A DNA stretch of 48,083 nucleotides, taken from Brevibacillus fortis (GTDB lineage: Bacteria > Bacillota > Bacilli > Brevibacillales > Brevibacillaceae). Location of the stretch: NCBI RefSeq assembly GCF_003013395.1, contig NZ_PXZM01000004.1, positions 1-48,083 of the forward strand, given 5' to 3'. Made by a program: the position numbers and the translations under genes. The notes beneath the pieces were generated by a model. The model saw nothing but the letters and a program-made list of their open reading frames with translations. It was not told the DNA's origin and did no database searches. How positions within the stretch are numbered: position 1 is the stretch's first letter; each line of letters starts with the position of its first letter. Shown in pieces: positions 1 to 7,988 of this stretch.

Positions 1-181
1 ATTTCCAGTCTACGCTTCGGCCTCCGCCCCGCAAGGGTGGGAAGACTGTCCGCTTCGGAATGAATGGCGGGAGCGCTTCAAACGTAGATAGTTTCGAAGA
101 AGTGTCTCATAAGTGAAGCTGAAATTCCCCTCCATTCATTCCTACGCTGGGTCGGGCTCCAGAGGCGCTTGGACTGGAAAT
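1..181. repeat. Structured non-coding repeat-like element with terminal inverted repeats
   Basis: The stretch begins with ATTTCCAGTC (1-10) and ends with its exact reverse complement GACTGGAAAT (172-181). A second nested inverted repeat pairs GGAATGAATGG (about 58-68) with CCATTCATTCC (about 132-142). No convincing coding sequence lies inside. The nested arms would fold into a long hairpin in either DNA or RNA, like a small MITE or an intergenic repeat of Brevibacillus-type genomes. Whether it recurs elsewhere in the genome cannot be seen here. The left edge is the window edge, so the element may extend further. Confidence 0.5.
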
Positions 182-330
182 GCACTTCTTCCCACGCGGC
201 TTTTGTTAACAACATTTTGAAAGGTCATCCTGGAAGAAAGGCGTTATGAAAGCTCTTCCTGAGTTGACCATCATGAACGGTGTAAACCAGGCAGAAGACA
301 ATAGCTGTACGGAAGTCCTGTCACATGTTT

Positions 331-406
331 GGAAGGAGACCGCCCGAACGAAGAGAGGATATAGGCGACTGGAAAACATGTGGCAGGGCTTCGCCCCGAC
401 CACTAC
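331..406 (+). repeat. 76-bp dispersed repeat, left copy
   Basis: By hand alignment these 76 bases match the reverse complement of 48008-48083 at 69 positions. The core block GGCGACTGGAAAACATG and the block GGAAGGAGACCGCCC are identical. The copy sits in a wider hairpin: TGTCACATGTTT (320-331) can pair with AAACATGTGGCA (375-386). It lies in a gene-free stretch just beyond the terminator of nagA. The short reading frames across it look spurious because both copies are equally conserved in non-coding positions. Confidence 0.75.
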
Positions 407-453
407 CGCTAGAAAACATCCTTTTGGAATTTAACTGATTATTAGCCCTTACG

Positions 454-490
454 CAAAAAAAGCAATCCAAGAGCGATCTTGGACTGCTTT
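454..490 (-). terminator. Rho-independent terminator of the nagA transcript
   Basis: On the minus strand the sequence reads GCAGTCCAAGA, a four-base TCGC loop, TCTTGGATTGC, then a run of seven T. It starts 16 bases after the nagA stop codon. Confidence 0.85.
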
Positions 491-505
491 GTTCTATCTA
501 ATAAA

Positions 506-1675
506 CTATTTTGACTGGTGATAAACCTCTTTACCACCAACGAAAGTCATCGCCACGTCAAACTGTTCATTCAAAACGGTGATATCCGCATCGTAGCCAG
601 CTGCTAGACGTCCTTTTCGCTCGCCCACTCCGACGATGCTTGCTGGGGTATGAGATGCCATTTCCACTGCATCTGGCAAAGCGACACCGCTCAGCGTCAC
701 CATATTGCCGACCGCCCGATTCAGCGTAAGGATACTTCCGGCAAGTGTCCCATCTGCGAGCTTCGCCTGATTGTCGTGGACGTGAACCTCTTGTCCACCA
801 AGGTCGTAGGTCCCTTCGCCCATCGCGGCTGCCCGCATGGAATCGCTGACGAGCGCGAGACGTTCAGCCGTTTTGACCCGATACAAAATCTTCATGACTG
901 CTGGATGCACATGGATGCCATCTGCGATCAGCTCTGTACTCAACTGCTCATGGTACATCGCGGCGCCAACTACGCCCGGCTCCCGATGATGCAGCCCTGT
1001 CATGGCATTGAAGCAGTGCGTAAAATGGCGCACGCCCGCATCTACAGCCTCCGTCGCTTGGGAAAACGTAGCTCCTGTATGACCAGCAGATACGATGACA
1101 TCGCGTTCTTTTAACCAAGCAATCGCTTCAAGTGCTTCCGGCTGCTCAGGCGCAATCGTCACGACCTTGATCAGACCTTCTGACAGCCCGTATAGCTTTT
1201 GCACCGCCTCGAGCTTAGGTATCGCGATGTTTTCTTCCTTTTGCGCTCCCTTGTAACGAGGGTTGATCCACGGGCCTTCCAGATGGATGCCGATCGCTTG
1301 TGCCCCCGGAAGCCCTTTCCTGCTGTTTTGCGCGATGTTTACCAGCACCTGCTCCAGTTGATCATAAGGAGCCGTCATCGTCGTCGCCAAAAAAGACGTC
1401 ACCCCATGCCGCGCGAGTGCGGTCGAGATAGCCTGAAGTGATTCCGGCGTTCCGTCCATCGTGTCGTATCCATCAATCCCATGCATGTGCATATCGACGA
1501 ATCCAGGGCAAATCCAGCCATCCTCTACCGTAACCACATGATCTGGCAACGCTTTTCCATAGCCATCAGCACGGCCAGCATAGGTGATCGTTCCCTTTAC
1601 CACGACTACGAGACCATTATTTATTTCCTGTCCATCTGCGACAAGGTTCCCCTTGATAGCGTATTCCTGGTTCAA
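506..1675 (-). CDS. nagA: N-acetylglucosamine-6-phosphate deacetylase
   Basis: NagA removes the acetyl group from GlcNAc-6-phosphate in amino-sugar use and cell-wall recycling, in the cytoplasm. The 389-residue length is normal for the family. Visible amidohydrolase motifs are the metal-binding HMHG near residue 62, the HLEGP box near 132, the AGHTGA and FTHCFNAM histidines, and the catalytic aspartate in VSDSM near 279. The start is a TTG codon preceded by GGAGG at good spacing; no better ATG starts the conserved N-terminus. It follows the nitronate monooxygenase gene by 54 bases and may be co-transcribed. nagB and a GlcNAc transporter are not in the window, so any nag regulation here is unknown. 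Confidence 0.93.
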   Translation of the reverse strand: MNQEYAIKGNLVADGQEINNGLVVVVKGTITYAGRADGYGKALPDHVVTVEDGWICPGFVDMHMHGIDGYDTMDGTPESLQAISTALARHGVTSFLATTMTAPYDQLEQVLVNIAQNSRKGLPGAQAIGIHLEGPWINPRYKGAQKEENIAIPKLEAVQKLYGLSEGLIKVVTIAPEQPEALEAIAWLKERDVIVSAGHTGATFSQATEAVDAGVRHFTHCFNAMTGLHHREPGVVGAAMYHEQLSTELIADGIHVHPAVMKILYRVKTAERLALVSDSMRAAAMGEGTYDLGGQEVHVHDNQAKLADGTLAGSILTLNRAVGNMVTLSGVALPDAVEMASHTPASIVGVGERKGRLAAGYDADITVLNEQFDVAMTFVGGKEVYHQSK

Positions 1676-1729
1676 TTTGATTTCCTCCGTCTTTGGCGTG
1701 GCTTTCGTAGCGAACTTAATCTACTGGGG

Positions 1730-2800
1730 TTACCCCAGATTGCTGCAAATTCTCGTCGTCTCCGCTGCCAGCTTTTCAACGAGCTCACTCGCGCTGATTT
1801 CCTGGCTGAGTGGAGCAGCCTGCCCTGCCCACATCGACATGTACGCACGTTGCTGCTGCTTGCCCGCTGCGGCGCGAATGTCTTTGGTCAGGGCATTTTG
1901 TACCGGATAGGTCGGGAGCTCGTGATCAAGTGGGGCGAGTGTTGTCATGAACGCATTTTGAATACCCCTTGCCCATTTTCCTGAGAAAGCACGTGTCATT
2001 ACAATGGACTCTTCGCTCGTTTCCAAAATGGCTTTCTTGTGCAGGGCATGTGCTCCGCTCTCCTTGCACGTCAGAAAAGCCGTTCCGAGTTGTGCCGCCT
2101 GTGCCCCGAGCGCAAGTGCTGCTGCGATCCCTCGCCCATCCATAATCCCGCCAGCCGCGATTACAGGAATCTTGACCCGATCCACGATTTGCGGGACGAG
2201 CGCCATTGTGCCAATCATATTGCTTGATGAATCCGGCAAAAAGGAACCACGGTGCCCGCCTGCCTCGCTGCCTTGGGCGGCAATCATATCGACTCCGCTC
2301 GCTTCCAATGCAATCGCTTCGCGAACGGTCGTCGCTGTTCCGATGACAGTGATTCCCCGCTGCTTCAACTCTGCCATCAAGCGATGATCGAGAACACCAA
2401 AGGTAAAGCTGAAAAGGGCAGGCTGTTCCTCCAAGACGACAGCCATCTGCTCGGCAAACGGCTCTGTAAATTGCGTCACCTGCGGGTTGTGCGGGATGCC
2501 CAATCGATCTCGCACATCATTCATTGCCTGGGCAATTCCATCTGCGATCGGCTGGTCGGCAGCGAAATCTTCCGGGATAAACAGATTCACCCCAAACGGT
2601 TTGTCCGTTAACTCACGAATGGACTTGATCGCCTCACGAATCTGCTCAGGAGACATATAGGCCGCACCGAGCGTTCCGAGTCCTCCTGCTTCTGAGACAG
2701 CGGCTACCAATGCAGGCGTGGTCGCACCCCCTGCCATCGGCGCCTGTATAATCGGCCATTTCAAATGTAAACGCGAAGTGATAGGATTGTTTGTCCACAT
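1730..2800 (-). CDS. Nitronate monooxygenase (2-nitropropane dioxygenase family)
   Basis: This is an FMN-dependent TIM-barrel oxygenase that converts alkyl nitronates, such as toxic propionate-3-nitronate, to aldehyde or ketone plus nitrite. The N-terminus has the typical IIQAPMAGG motif, followed by a GGLGTLGAA segment. The catalytic histidine lies in GSEAGGHRGSF, and the phosphate-binding part in IAAGGIMDGRG. I place the start at the ATG of MWTNNPITS (2800), preceded by GAGGAG; an upstream ATG at 2863 would add 21 residues lying inside the previous gene. The corrected length of 356 residues fits the family. The gene is 16 bases downstream of the VOC-Nudix gene, so the two probably form one operon. 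Confidence 0.88.
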   Translation of the reverse strand: MWTNNPITSRLHLKWPIIQAPMAGGATTPALVAAVSEAGGLGTLGAAYMSPEQIREAIKSIRELTDKPFGVNLFIPEDFAADQPIADGIAQAMNDVRDRLGIPHNPQVTQFTEPFAEQMAVVLEEQPALFSFTFGVLDHRLMAELKQRGITVIGTATTVREAIALEASGVDMIAAQGSEAGGHRGSFLPDSSSNMIGTMALVPQIVDRVKIPVIAAGGIMDGRGIAAALALGAQAAQLGTAFLTCKESGAHALHKKAILETSEESIVMTRAFSGKWARGIQNAFMTTLAPLDHELPTYPVQNALTKDIRAAAGKQQQRAYMSMWAGQAAPLSQEISASELVEKLAAETTRICSNLG

Positions 2801-2816
2801 GATATTTTCCACTCCT

Positions 2817-3854
2817 CTATATTTGTTTACTAGTTGATTGGTCGTCGTTGCGAATCCATTCAAGAAACTGAGCCAACACCCGGGCAGTTAACCCCCAGAT
2901 GACACGCCCGTCTACCTCGTAAAACAAATGCTCGACTGTCCCTTTTCGCCACGGATATCGCTTGCCACCCGGGATCAGATGATAAGGAAAATCTTCTTCA
3001 GGCTCGGTCATGACAGAGGAAAGATACTTCGCTGGTTGCGTAGTCAACAGACGATCGAGCGGAAGGATAAAGACCTCTCCGACCTCGTCTGGATTTGGCT
3101 TCATGTCTGGAATTCCTTCCACGTATCCAATAAAGGGCGTAATAATCGAGGAGCCTGGCCCAATCACCTGATCCAGCTCGCCTACAAAATGAATCTGCTC
3201 AAGTGGAATACCCAGCTCCTCGCTTGTTTCCCTAGCAGCCGTCGCCCAACGGGATTCGTCACTCTTCTCAGCTCGTCCTCCTGGAAAACAAACCTCGTTC
3301 GCCTGTCGCCGCATGGTACTGGCTCTTTTTTCAAATAAAATGCCCAGCTGGTTGTCAGCCATTGTCACGAGTGGAAGCAAGACACTGTATGCGCCACTCG
3401 TCCTAGATTCACGTTCTAGCAATCTCTTGGAAATCTCCTTGATGGCAGGAGCAAGGGAAGCTGCTCCTGATTCCTGTGGCAAGTACTGGGAGACCTCGAT
3501 CAAATTATGGTCCGGATCACGCAAATACACCGAACGTATCGGCCCGATAGCCCCTGTTTTTTTAACAGGCCCTTCCACCAAATGGACGCCGCATTCATGT
3601 ATATGCCGGATGACTTGTTCGAGTGGACGCGATGTGACCAGACAGAGATCAGCGGAGCCGGCGACTGGATGCATCGCTTTTGGCTCCCATTCTTGTCCGA
3701 TTTGATGCAAATTGATTTTTTGATGACCGAAATGCAAGGCCCTCCTGCCGTCGCCAAAGGTAACAGCCTTCATACCCAGGACTGTTTCGTAAAAGTGACA
3801 GGTAGCTTCGATGTTTTTTACCGTCAAAACCAAGTGGTCTAATCGATCGATCAT
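2817..3854 (-). CDS. VOC (glyoxalase-like) domain fused to a CoA-pyrophosphatase-like Nudix hydrolase
   Basis: The single 345-residue frame holds two complete domains. Residues 1 to about 125 form a vicinal-oxygen-chelate domain, with an opening RLDHLVLTV and DPDHNLIEV near the end that carry the usual metal-binding His and Glu. Residues about 150-340 are a Nudix hydrolase with a FPGGRAEKSD...RETSEELGI Nudix box. The upstream LFEKR...R...EVCFPGG pattern resembles the NuCoA motif of CoA pyrophosphatases. The ATG at 3854 follows GAAGGAG. Each half is recognisable alone; the combination is unusual. The linked nitronate monooxygenase suggests detoxification or housecleaning, but the substrate is not known. 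The join is in frame with no sign of a frameshift. Confidence 0.85.
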   Translation of the reverse strand: MIDRLDHLVLTVKNIEATCHFYETVLGMKAVTFGDGRRALHFGHQKINLHQIGQEWEPKAMHPVAGSADLCLVTSRPLEQVIRHIHECGVHLVEGPVKKTGAIGPIRSVYLRDPDHNLIEVSQYLPQESGAASLAPAIKEISKRLLERESRTSGAYSVLLPLVTMADNQLGILFEKRASTMRRQANEVCFPGGRAEKSDESRWATAARETSEELGIPLEQIHFVGELDQVIGPGSSIITPFIGYVEGIPDMKPNPDEVGEVFILPLDRLLTTQPAKYLSSVMTEPEEDFPYHLIPGGKRYPWRKGTVEHLFYEVDGRVIWGLTARVLAQFLEWIRNDDQSTSKQI

Positions 3855-3997
3855 ATGCCTTTACTCCTTCTCGTCCCGATACATGCTTATGCTGTTATTA
3901 TAGCAAACACAAGGTGGTTGCTTCTTCTCCCCATTGTCCTTCAACATTTCCCTCTTTTCAATTCCCAAATTGCCTGATCCACACTTGGCCCTATACG

Positions 3998-4039
3998 AAA
4001 ACGAGCGTCTCCCTCGTAACTAGACGGGAAAACGCTCGC
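3998..4039 (-). terminator. Terminator of the permease operon
   Basis: On the minus strand CGAGCGTTTTCCC pairs with GGGAGACGCTCG, with one bulge, followed by TTTTCG. It starts about 20 bases after the stop of the second FecCD permease. Confidence 0.7.
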
Positions 4040-4059
4040 CATATCGACAACTTGCGAAA

Positions 4060-5094
4060 CTATGCTTTTGAACGTGCCAACAAGTACAAGAAATACGGAG
4101 CACCGATAACGGCTACAACGATACCAGTCGGAATCTCTGACGGTTGCATGATCCAGCGTCCGATGGTATCAGCCACGATGACCAATAACGCACCCGCCAG
4201 CGCTGATGTAGGCAAAAGCATCTCATGCTTTGGCCCCACTAGTCTGCGGGCCAAATGCGGACCGATCAACCCAACAAAACCGATGCCTCCACTTACTGCC
4301 ACGCAGGAAGCGGCTAGCCCGACTGCGGCACCCAGCAATTTCAATTGCTCTTTGGCAACGGGTGCACCCAAGCCTTTTGCCAACTCTTCCCCCAAATTGA
4401 GCACGTTCATAACACGTGCTTTGTAAAAGACATACGGGAGTAAAATCGCGATCCAGGGCAAGAGCGAAAGAACGAACTTCCAGTTGGTCCCCCAGATACT
4501 ACCGGCGAGCCAAGTCGCCACAAACTGGTACTTGTCCGGACTGAGCTTCAGCGTCAGTACGATCATCGCGGCACTCATCCCAGCCGCTACGGCAATCCCC
4601 GTCAATATGATACGGGTCGGAGACAGCCCCTTGTGTCTTTTATAAGACAATGCAAAGATCAGCGCTGCAGTCACGCTGGCTCCAAGCAAAGCCAACACTG
4701 GCAGCAGAAAAACAGGTGCCGCAGACGTTGATGGATAAAACGATATGAACAGCATCACCATCAAGCCAGCACCAGCGTTGATCCCTAAAATACCAGGTTC
4801 GGCCAATGCATTGCGGGAAATCCCTTGAATAATACACCCCGATACGGCAAGTCCTGCCCCGATCAGGAGAGAAATAACAATCCGCGGCAAGCGGAATTCG
4901 AACAAGATCAGGTTTTGTTTGTCCGTTCCAGAACCGATCAGCGTCATAAGCAGATCACTTGGTGACAATCGTATGTAGCCTGTATTCATACTGATGATAA
5001 ACGCGATGGAAATGAGGATAGCGAGTATCGTCATGACCGCAAAAGCTTTATTTCTTTTGCGGGCTTGGTAATGGGAAACCATTTGCTGCATCAT
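4060..5094 (-). CDS. Iron-siderophore ABC transporter permease (FecCD family), second subunit
   Basis: This membrane permease subunit of a type II importer has about ten hydrophobic helices and the family hallmarks IQGISRNALAEPGILGI and GFVGLIGPHLARRLVG. The second of these is the coupling region that contacts the ATPase. The 344-residue length is typical of FeuC/FhuG/YfhA proteins. The ATG overlaps the previous gene's stop, so translation is probably coupled, and the two permeases should form a heterodimer. Fur most likely controls it through the box at 6199-6213. No ATPase gene is present; in Bacillus subtilis similar systems borrow the shared ATPase YusV, and the same is inferred here. Confidence 0.92.
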   Translation of the reverse strand: MMQQMVSHYQARKRNKAFAVMTILAILISIAFIISMNTGYIRLSPSDLLMTLIGSGTDKQNLILFEFRLPRIVISLLIGAGLAVSGCIIQGISRNALAEPGILGINAGAGLMVMLFISFYPSTSAAPVFLLPVLALLGASVTAALIFALSYKRHKGLSPTRIILTGIAVAAGMSAAMIVLTLKLSPDKYQFVATWLAGSIWGTNWKFVLSLLPWIAILLPYVFYKARVMNVLNLGEELAKGLGAPVAKEQLKLLGAAVGLAASCVAVSGGIGFVGLIGPHLARRLVGPKHEMLLPTSALAGALLVIVADTIGRWIMQPSEIPTGIVVAVIGAPYFLYLLARSKA

Positions 5095-6149
5095 TACATC
5101 TCCCTTCTTTCTTTACGCGCCAAGTAAAGGAAGAACGGTACACCGATTAGCGCAATAAGTGCCCCTAACGGCGTCTCATACGGTGGATTTACCATTCTCG
5201 CTGCCAAATCGGCGAATACGACGAGCAAGCTGCCCAAAATGGCTGAACAAGGAATGATCCATCGATAATCGACTCCAACCAAAAAGCGGGTCAAATGTGG
5301 AACGATCAATCCAACAAAGCCTACAGCCCCAACAACGGCGACTGCTGATCCAGCCAAAATCAGAACGATGATCATACCGGCCAGTTTCACTAACGCCGTG
5401 CGCTGCCCCAAGCCTTTCGCAACATCTTCGCCAAGACTGAGCATCGTGATGGAACGCGACAACATCATGGCCCCTATAAGGGCTGCGAGAATCCATGGAA
5501 ACATGACTTCCAGCTGAAACCATTTGGTTCCCGCCACACCGCCTGCATACCAGAAGGCCAAATCTTGTCCAATTTTAAAGTAAAGGGCAATCCCTTCGCT
5601 TAACGCAGACAAAAGCGCGGTCAATGCGGCACCCGCCAATACGAGGCGTACCGGAGTCAAGCCTCCTTTAGCCAATGACCCAATGCCATACACCATACCT
5701 GCCCCAACGCCAGCACCCAAAAAGCTGTAGAGAATCAGGTACATGAACGGAAGACCTGGGAAAAATGCAAAACATAATGCCAAAACAAACCCGGCACCTG
5801 CGTTCAAGCCAAGCAGTCCGGAATCTGCCAGCGGGTTGCGTGTCATCCCTTGCATGATGGCACCTGCAACAGCAAGGCTGGCCCCGACCATTGCGCCGCC
5901 GAGCAAGCGTGGCAAACGAATCTCCTGAATAATCTGGTGTTGCGTACTATCGGGATTAAATTGAAAAATAGCTTCCCATACGACTGCGAAGTGGATGTCG
6001 GCTGCTCCAAATGACACAGACAAAAACATCCCCAGAATTAATGCAAAAACCCCGCCCGTTAAAATCAGCGTCGCTGCCCAAGGACGAGAGCGAAAATGAA
6101 CCGGCTTTCCGTTATTCCCCTCTTTCAGGGAATGTGCGTGTTGACTCAT
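5094..6149 (-). CDS. Iron-siderophore ABC transporter permease (FecCD family), first subunit
   Basis: This is the first permease of the pair, with an N-terminal membrane helix near residues 30-50, the MQGMTRNPLADSGLLGLNAG motif and the coupling region VGFVGLIVPHLTRFLVG. The closest named relatives are FeuB/YfiZ-type subunits. I prefer the ATG at 6149 (MSQHAHS), which has AAGGTGG at ideal spacing; a GTG three codons upstream falls inside that ribosome binding site. Together with the next gene it forms the transmembrane channel that could accept ferric siderophore from either of the two binding proteins at 7989-8963 and 9249-10235. Confidence 0.92.
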   Translation of the reverse strand: MSQHAHSLKEGNNGKPVHFRSRPWAATLILTGGVFALILGMFLSVSFGAADIHFAVVWEAIFQFNPDSTQHQIIQEIRLPRLLGGAMVGASLAVAGAIMQGMTRNPLADSGLLGLNAGAGFVLALCFAFFPGLPFMYLILYSFLGAGVGAGMVYGIGSLAKGGLTPVRLVLAGAALTALLSALSEGIALYFKIGQDLAFWYAGGVAGTKWFQLEVMFPWILAALIGAMMLSRSITMLSLGEDVAKGLGQRTALVKLAGMIIVLILAGSAVAVVGAVGFVGLIVPHLTRFLVGVDYRWIIPCSAILGSLLVVFADLAARMVNPPYETPLGALIALIGVPFFLYLARKERREM

Positions 6150-6198
6150 ACTTGCCACCTTTTTTCGTTAGTATGGAGCTGAGTTGTATTTGTGATAC

Positions 6199-6213
6199 TG
6201 ATTCTTATTATCA
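6199..6213 (-). promoter_or_regulatory. Fur box of the permease operon
   Basis: TGATTCTTATTATCA matches the 7-1-7 Fur consensus TGATAATnATTATCA with two mismatches. It lies about 50 bases upstream of the first permease start. Confidence 0.7.
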
Positions 6214-6245
6214 TATTGAATTTTAGGCGATGCATGAAAACAGTG

Positions 6246-6256
6246 TCAATGGACAA
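6246..6256 (-). promoter_or_regulatory. Candidate activator site TTGTCCATTGA upstream of the permease Fur box
   Basis: The minus strand reads TTGTCCATTGA, 32 bases upstream of the Fur box. The same 11-mer stands 28 bases upstream of the Fur box of the binding-protein gene at 9249. The position fits an AraC-type activator site above a repressor-controlled promoter, as for Btr in B. subtilis. The binding factor is inferred. Confidence 0.45.
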
Positions 6257-6278
6257 TCACGAGTCATGCTTTGTACTT

Positions 6279-7859
6279 TTAGGCTAACACTTTAAGGACA
6301 TCATCGACCTTTTTTCCGTTGGCGATCACGCCGTGATTCATCCAGGTCATGAAATCCACCTGGTACGCCCGCTTATTTTGCACCGCAGGAAGAGATTGCC
6401 ACACGGGATGAGTGAGCTGTAGCTGCTCTGCGCCTTGCTTCCCCTGGTGCCATTTATCAAATGAGAAAAAAATATGATCCGCATCGAGCGTAGACAACTC
6501 CTCCCACGATACCCCTTCCCTCGCCTGCTTGGCAAATTGTTTTTTGACAAGCAAATGCGGCTCCATTTCAAGGTCTTGAAACAACACCTGTGATGTGTAG
6601 TTTTTCTCTACGAGGATGTGATCTGCCGAAATGCGCAAGAAGGCAACCTTCTGCCCTTTGAGACTGCGGCCAAGGGTATTTTTGGCAGCACTCACTTTTT
6701 GCTCATACTGCTCAATTAACCCCTCTGCCCGCTCACTTCTGCCCAAACGATCACCGAGTGTACGCAATGTTTTTCGCCATTCAGGACCGAACTGCCGAAT
6801 CACGCATGTATGAGCAATCTGCGCGCATTGTTCATACAAGTCGGCCTTCCAGCCTGTACACTCCCGAAGCATGATGACATCTGGGGCTCCACTGGACAAA
6901 AGCCGCACGTTATCAGTAAGCACGTCATACGTCGGTACGTCGTGCAAGCCCAAATAGTCCTGCCGCCCCCAATATGTATGCGCCCATTGAATCACAGGGC
7001 GAATGCCAAGTGCCAGCAAATAATCTTCCATATAGAGCGATACAACCCGCAAATCATCCCGATGGATGTTGCGATATTTGCCAGGTGCTAGCCCTACGCT
7101 CTGCTTAAATCGGCGGTTGAAATAATACTCGCTGTTGAATCCGACGTTTTGCCCGATCTCGTTGATCCGGTCCCCTGTTATGAGCAGGAGTTGCTTCGCC
7201 CGATTGATCCGCAGTTGATGAATGTAATCGAGCGGTATTTCTCCCGTCATTTCCTTGAAGAGCTGCGTATAACGCCAACGTGGAACATTCGCTTCCTGTG
7301 CTAGCTGGTCTACGGTCAGCGGCTCTTGATAGTGCTCCTCTACATACGCAACCGAACGTTCAACAGCTCTCCTCGGGTCCAAGCTTATTTTGCCTGGCAC
7401 ATTTTGCTTGGCCAAAACACATAGCAATTCCTCAAACCGCACGTGGTTATAAAATCGTTGCAATGCCTCGGTGGCATCGCGATGCTTGTAAATCTCCGCA
7501 ATCGATTCAACGACACGTGAAAACGGCGTGCAGGTCAACTCCCCTGTACAGAAAAAAGCCTCGGCACTCGGAGTTCCCATGTGGACGACACGAAAAGTCA
7601 AATAAAAATAGTCGAGAACGTGACTCGTGCAACGGATTCGAACGTTCTGACGCGGAGCTGCAATCCAGCAACGCTCCCGAGTGAATCGATATGTCGATGA
7701 TTCGATTTCAATGAACCCTTCTCCGTCTGTTGCTACAATCATCGTGTAGTCTTCCGTCTCTTGATAGTCCTGCCATCTTTCCACATTTACTTTATGGATG
7801 GCCGTCATTGCAACGAATGATGGTGGAGATAGCTTGGCCCCTGCTGTTTCGTTATTCAT
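6279..7859 (-). CDS. AraC-family regulator fused to a siderophore-binding-protein domain (Btr-like), copy 1
   Basis: This is a cytoplasmic activator of siderophore uptake that senses the ferric siderophore directly. Residues about 155-265 hold two AraC helix-turn-helix motifs, with LTVDQLAQEANVPRWRYTQL in the first and VGFNSEYYFNRRFKQSVG in the second. Residues about 270-526 form a periplasmic-binding-protein-like domain without a signal peptide. That domain matches the lipoprotein at 7989-8963 closely, for example ALGIRPVIQW versus ALGVTPVVQW and QDYLGL in both, so both should bind the same ligand. I choose the ATG at 7859, right after GGGTGAGGGAG; the upstream ATG at 7892 would place the Fur box inside the coding region. 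Architecture and size (about 526 residues) match Btr. Confidence 0.88.
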   Translation of the reverse strand: MNNETAGAKLSPPSFVAMTAIHKVNVERWQDYQETEDYTMIVATDGEGFIEIESSTYRFTRERCWIAAPRQNVRIRCTSHVLDYFYLTFRVVHMGTPSAEAFFCTGELTCTPFSRVVESIAEIYKHRDATEALQRFYNHVRFEELLCVLAKQNVPGKISLDPRRAVERSVAYVEEHYQEPLTVDQLAQEANVPRWRYTQLFKEMTGEIPLDYIHQLRINRAKQLLLITGDRINEIGQNVGFNSEYYFNRRFKQSVGLAPGKYRNIHRDDLRVVSLYMEDYLLALGIRPVIQWAHTYWGRQDYLGLHDVPTYDVLTDNVRLLSSGAPDVIMLRECTGWKADLYEQCAQIAHTCVIRQFGPEWRKTLRTLGDRLGRSERAEGLIEQYEQKVSAAKNTLGRSLKGQKVAFLRISADHILVEKNYTSQVLFQDLEMEPHLLVKKQFAKQAREGVSWEELSTLDADHIFFSFDKWHQGKQGAEQLQLTHPVWQSLPAVQNKRAYQVDFMTWMNHGVIANGKKVDDVLKVLA

Positions 7860-7876
7860 CTCCCTCACCCTTATCG

Positions 7877-7891
7877 TGAGAATGATTATCA
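7877..7891 (-). promoter_or_regulatory. Fur box of regulator 1
   Basis: TGATAATCATTCTCA on the minus strand differs from the 7-1-7 consensus at a single position. It lies 18 bases upstream of the chosen start codon. Confidence 0.8.
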
Positions 7892-7937
7892 TTTAATATT
7901 ATAATGAGTAAACATCCCGACGACAAGCTCCACACAT

Positions 7938-7974
7938 AAAAAAGAAAGCGCATCTACCGAAGTGATGCGCTTTC
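7938..7974 (-). terminator. Terminator of binding-protein gene 1
   Basis: GAAAGCGCATC and GATGCGCTTTC form a perfect 11-bp stem followed on the minus strand by a run of seven T. It separates binding protein 1 from regulator 1, which therefore needs its own promoter. Confidence 0.9.
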
Positions 7975-7988
7975 TCTACTGATCTCGA

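Noticed and set aside
246..434. Short reading frames on both strands across the left repeat
   Set aside because: They lie in a repeat that recurs at the right end with frame-breaking-neutral differences and has strong inverted repeats, so non-coding DNA explains them better.
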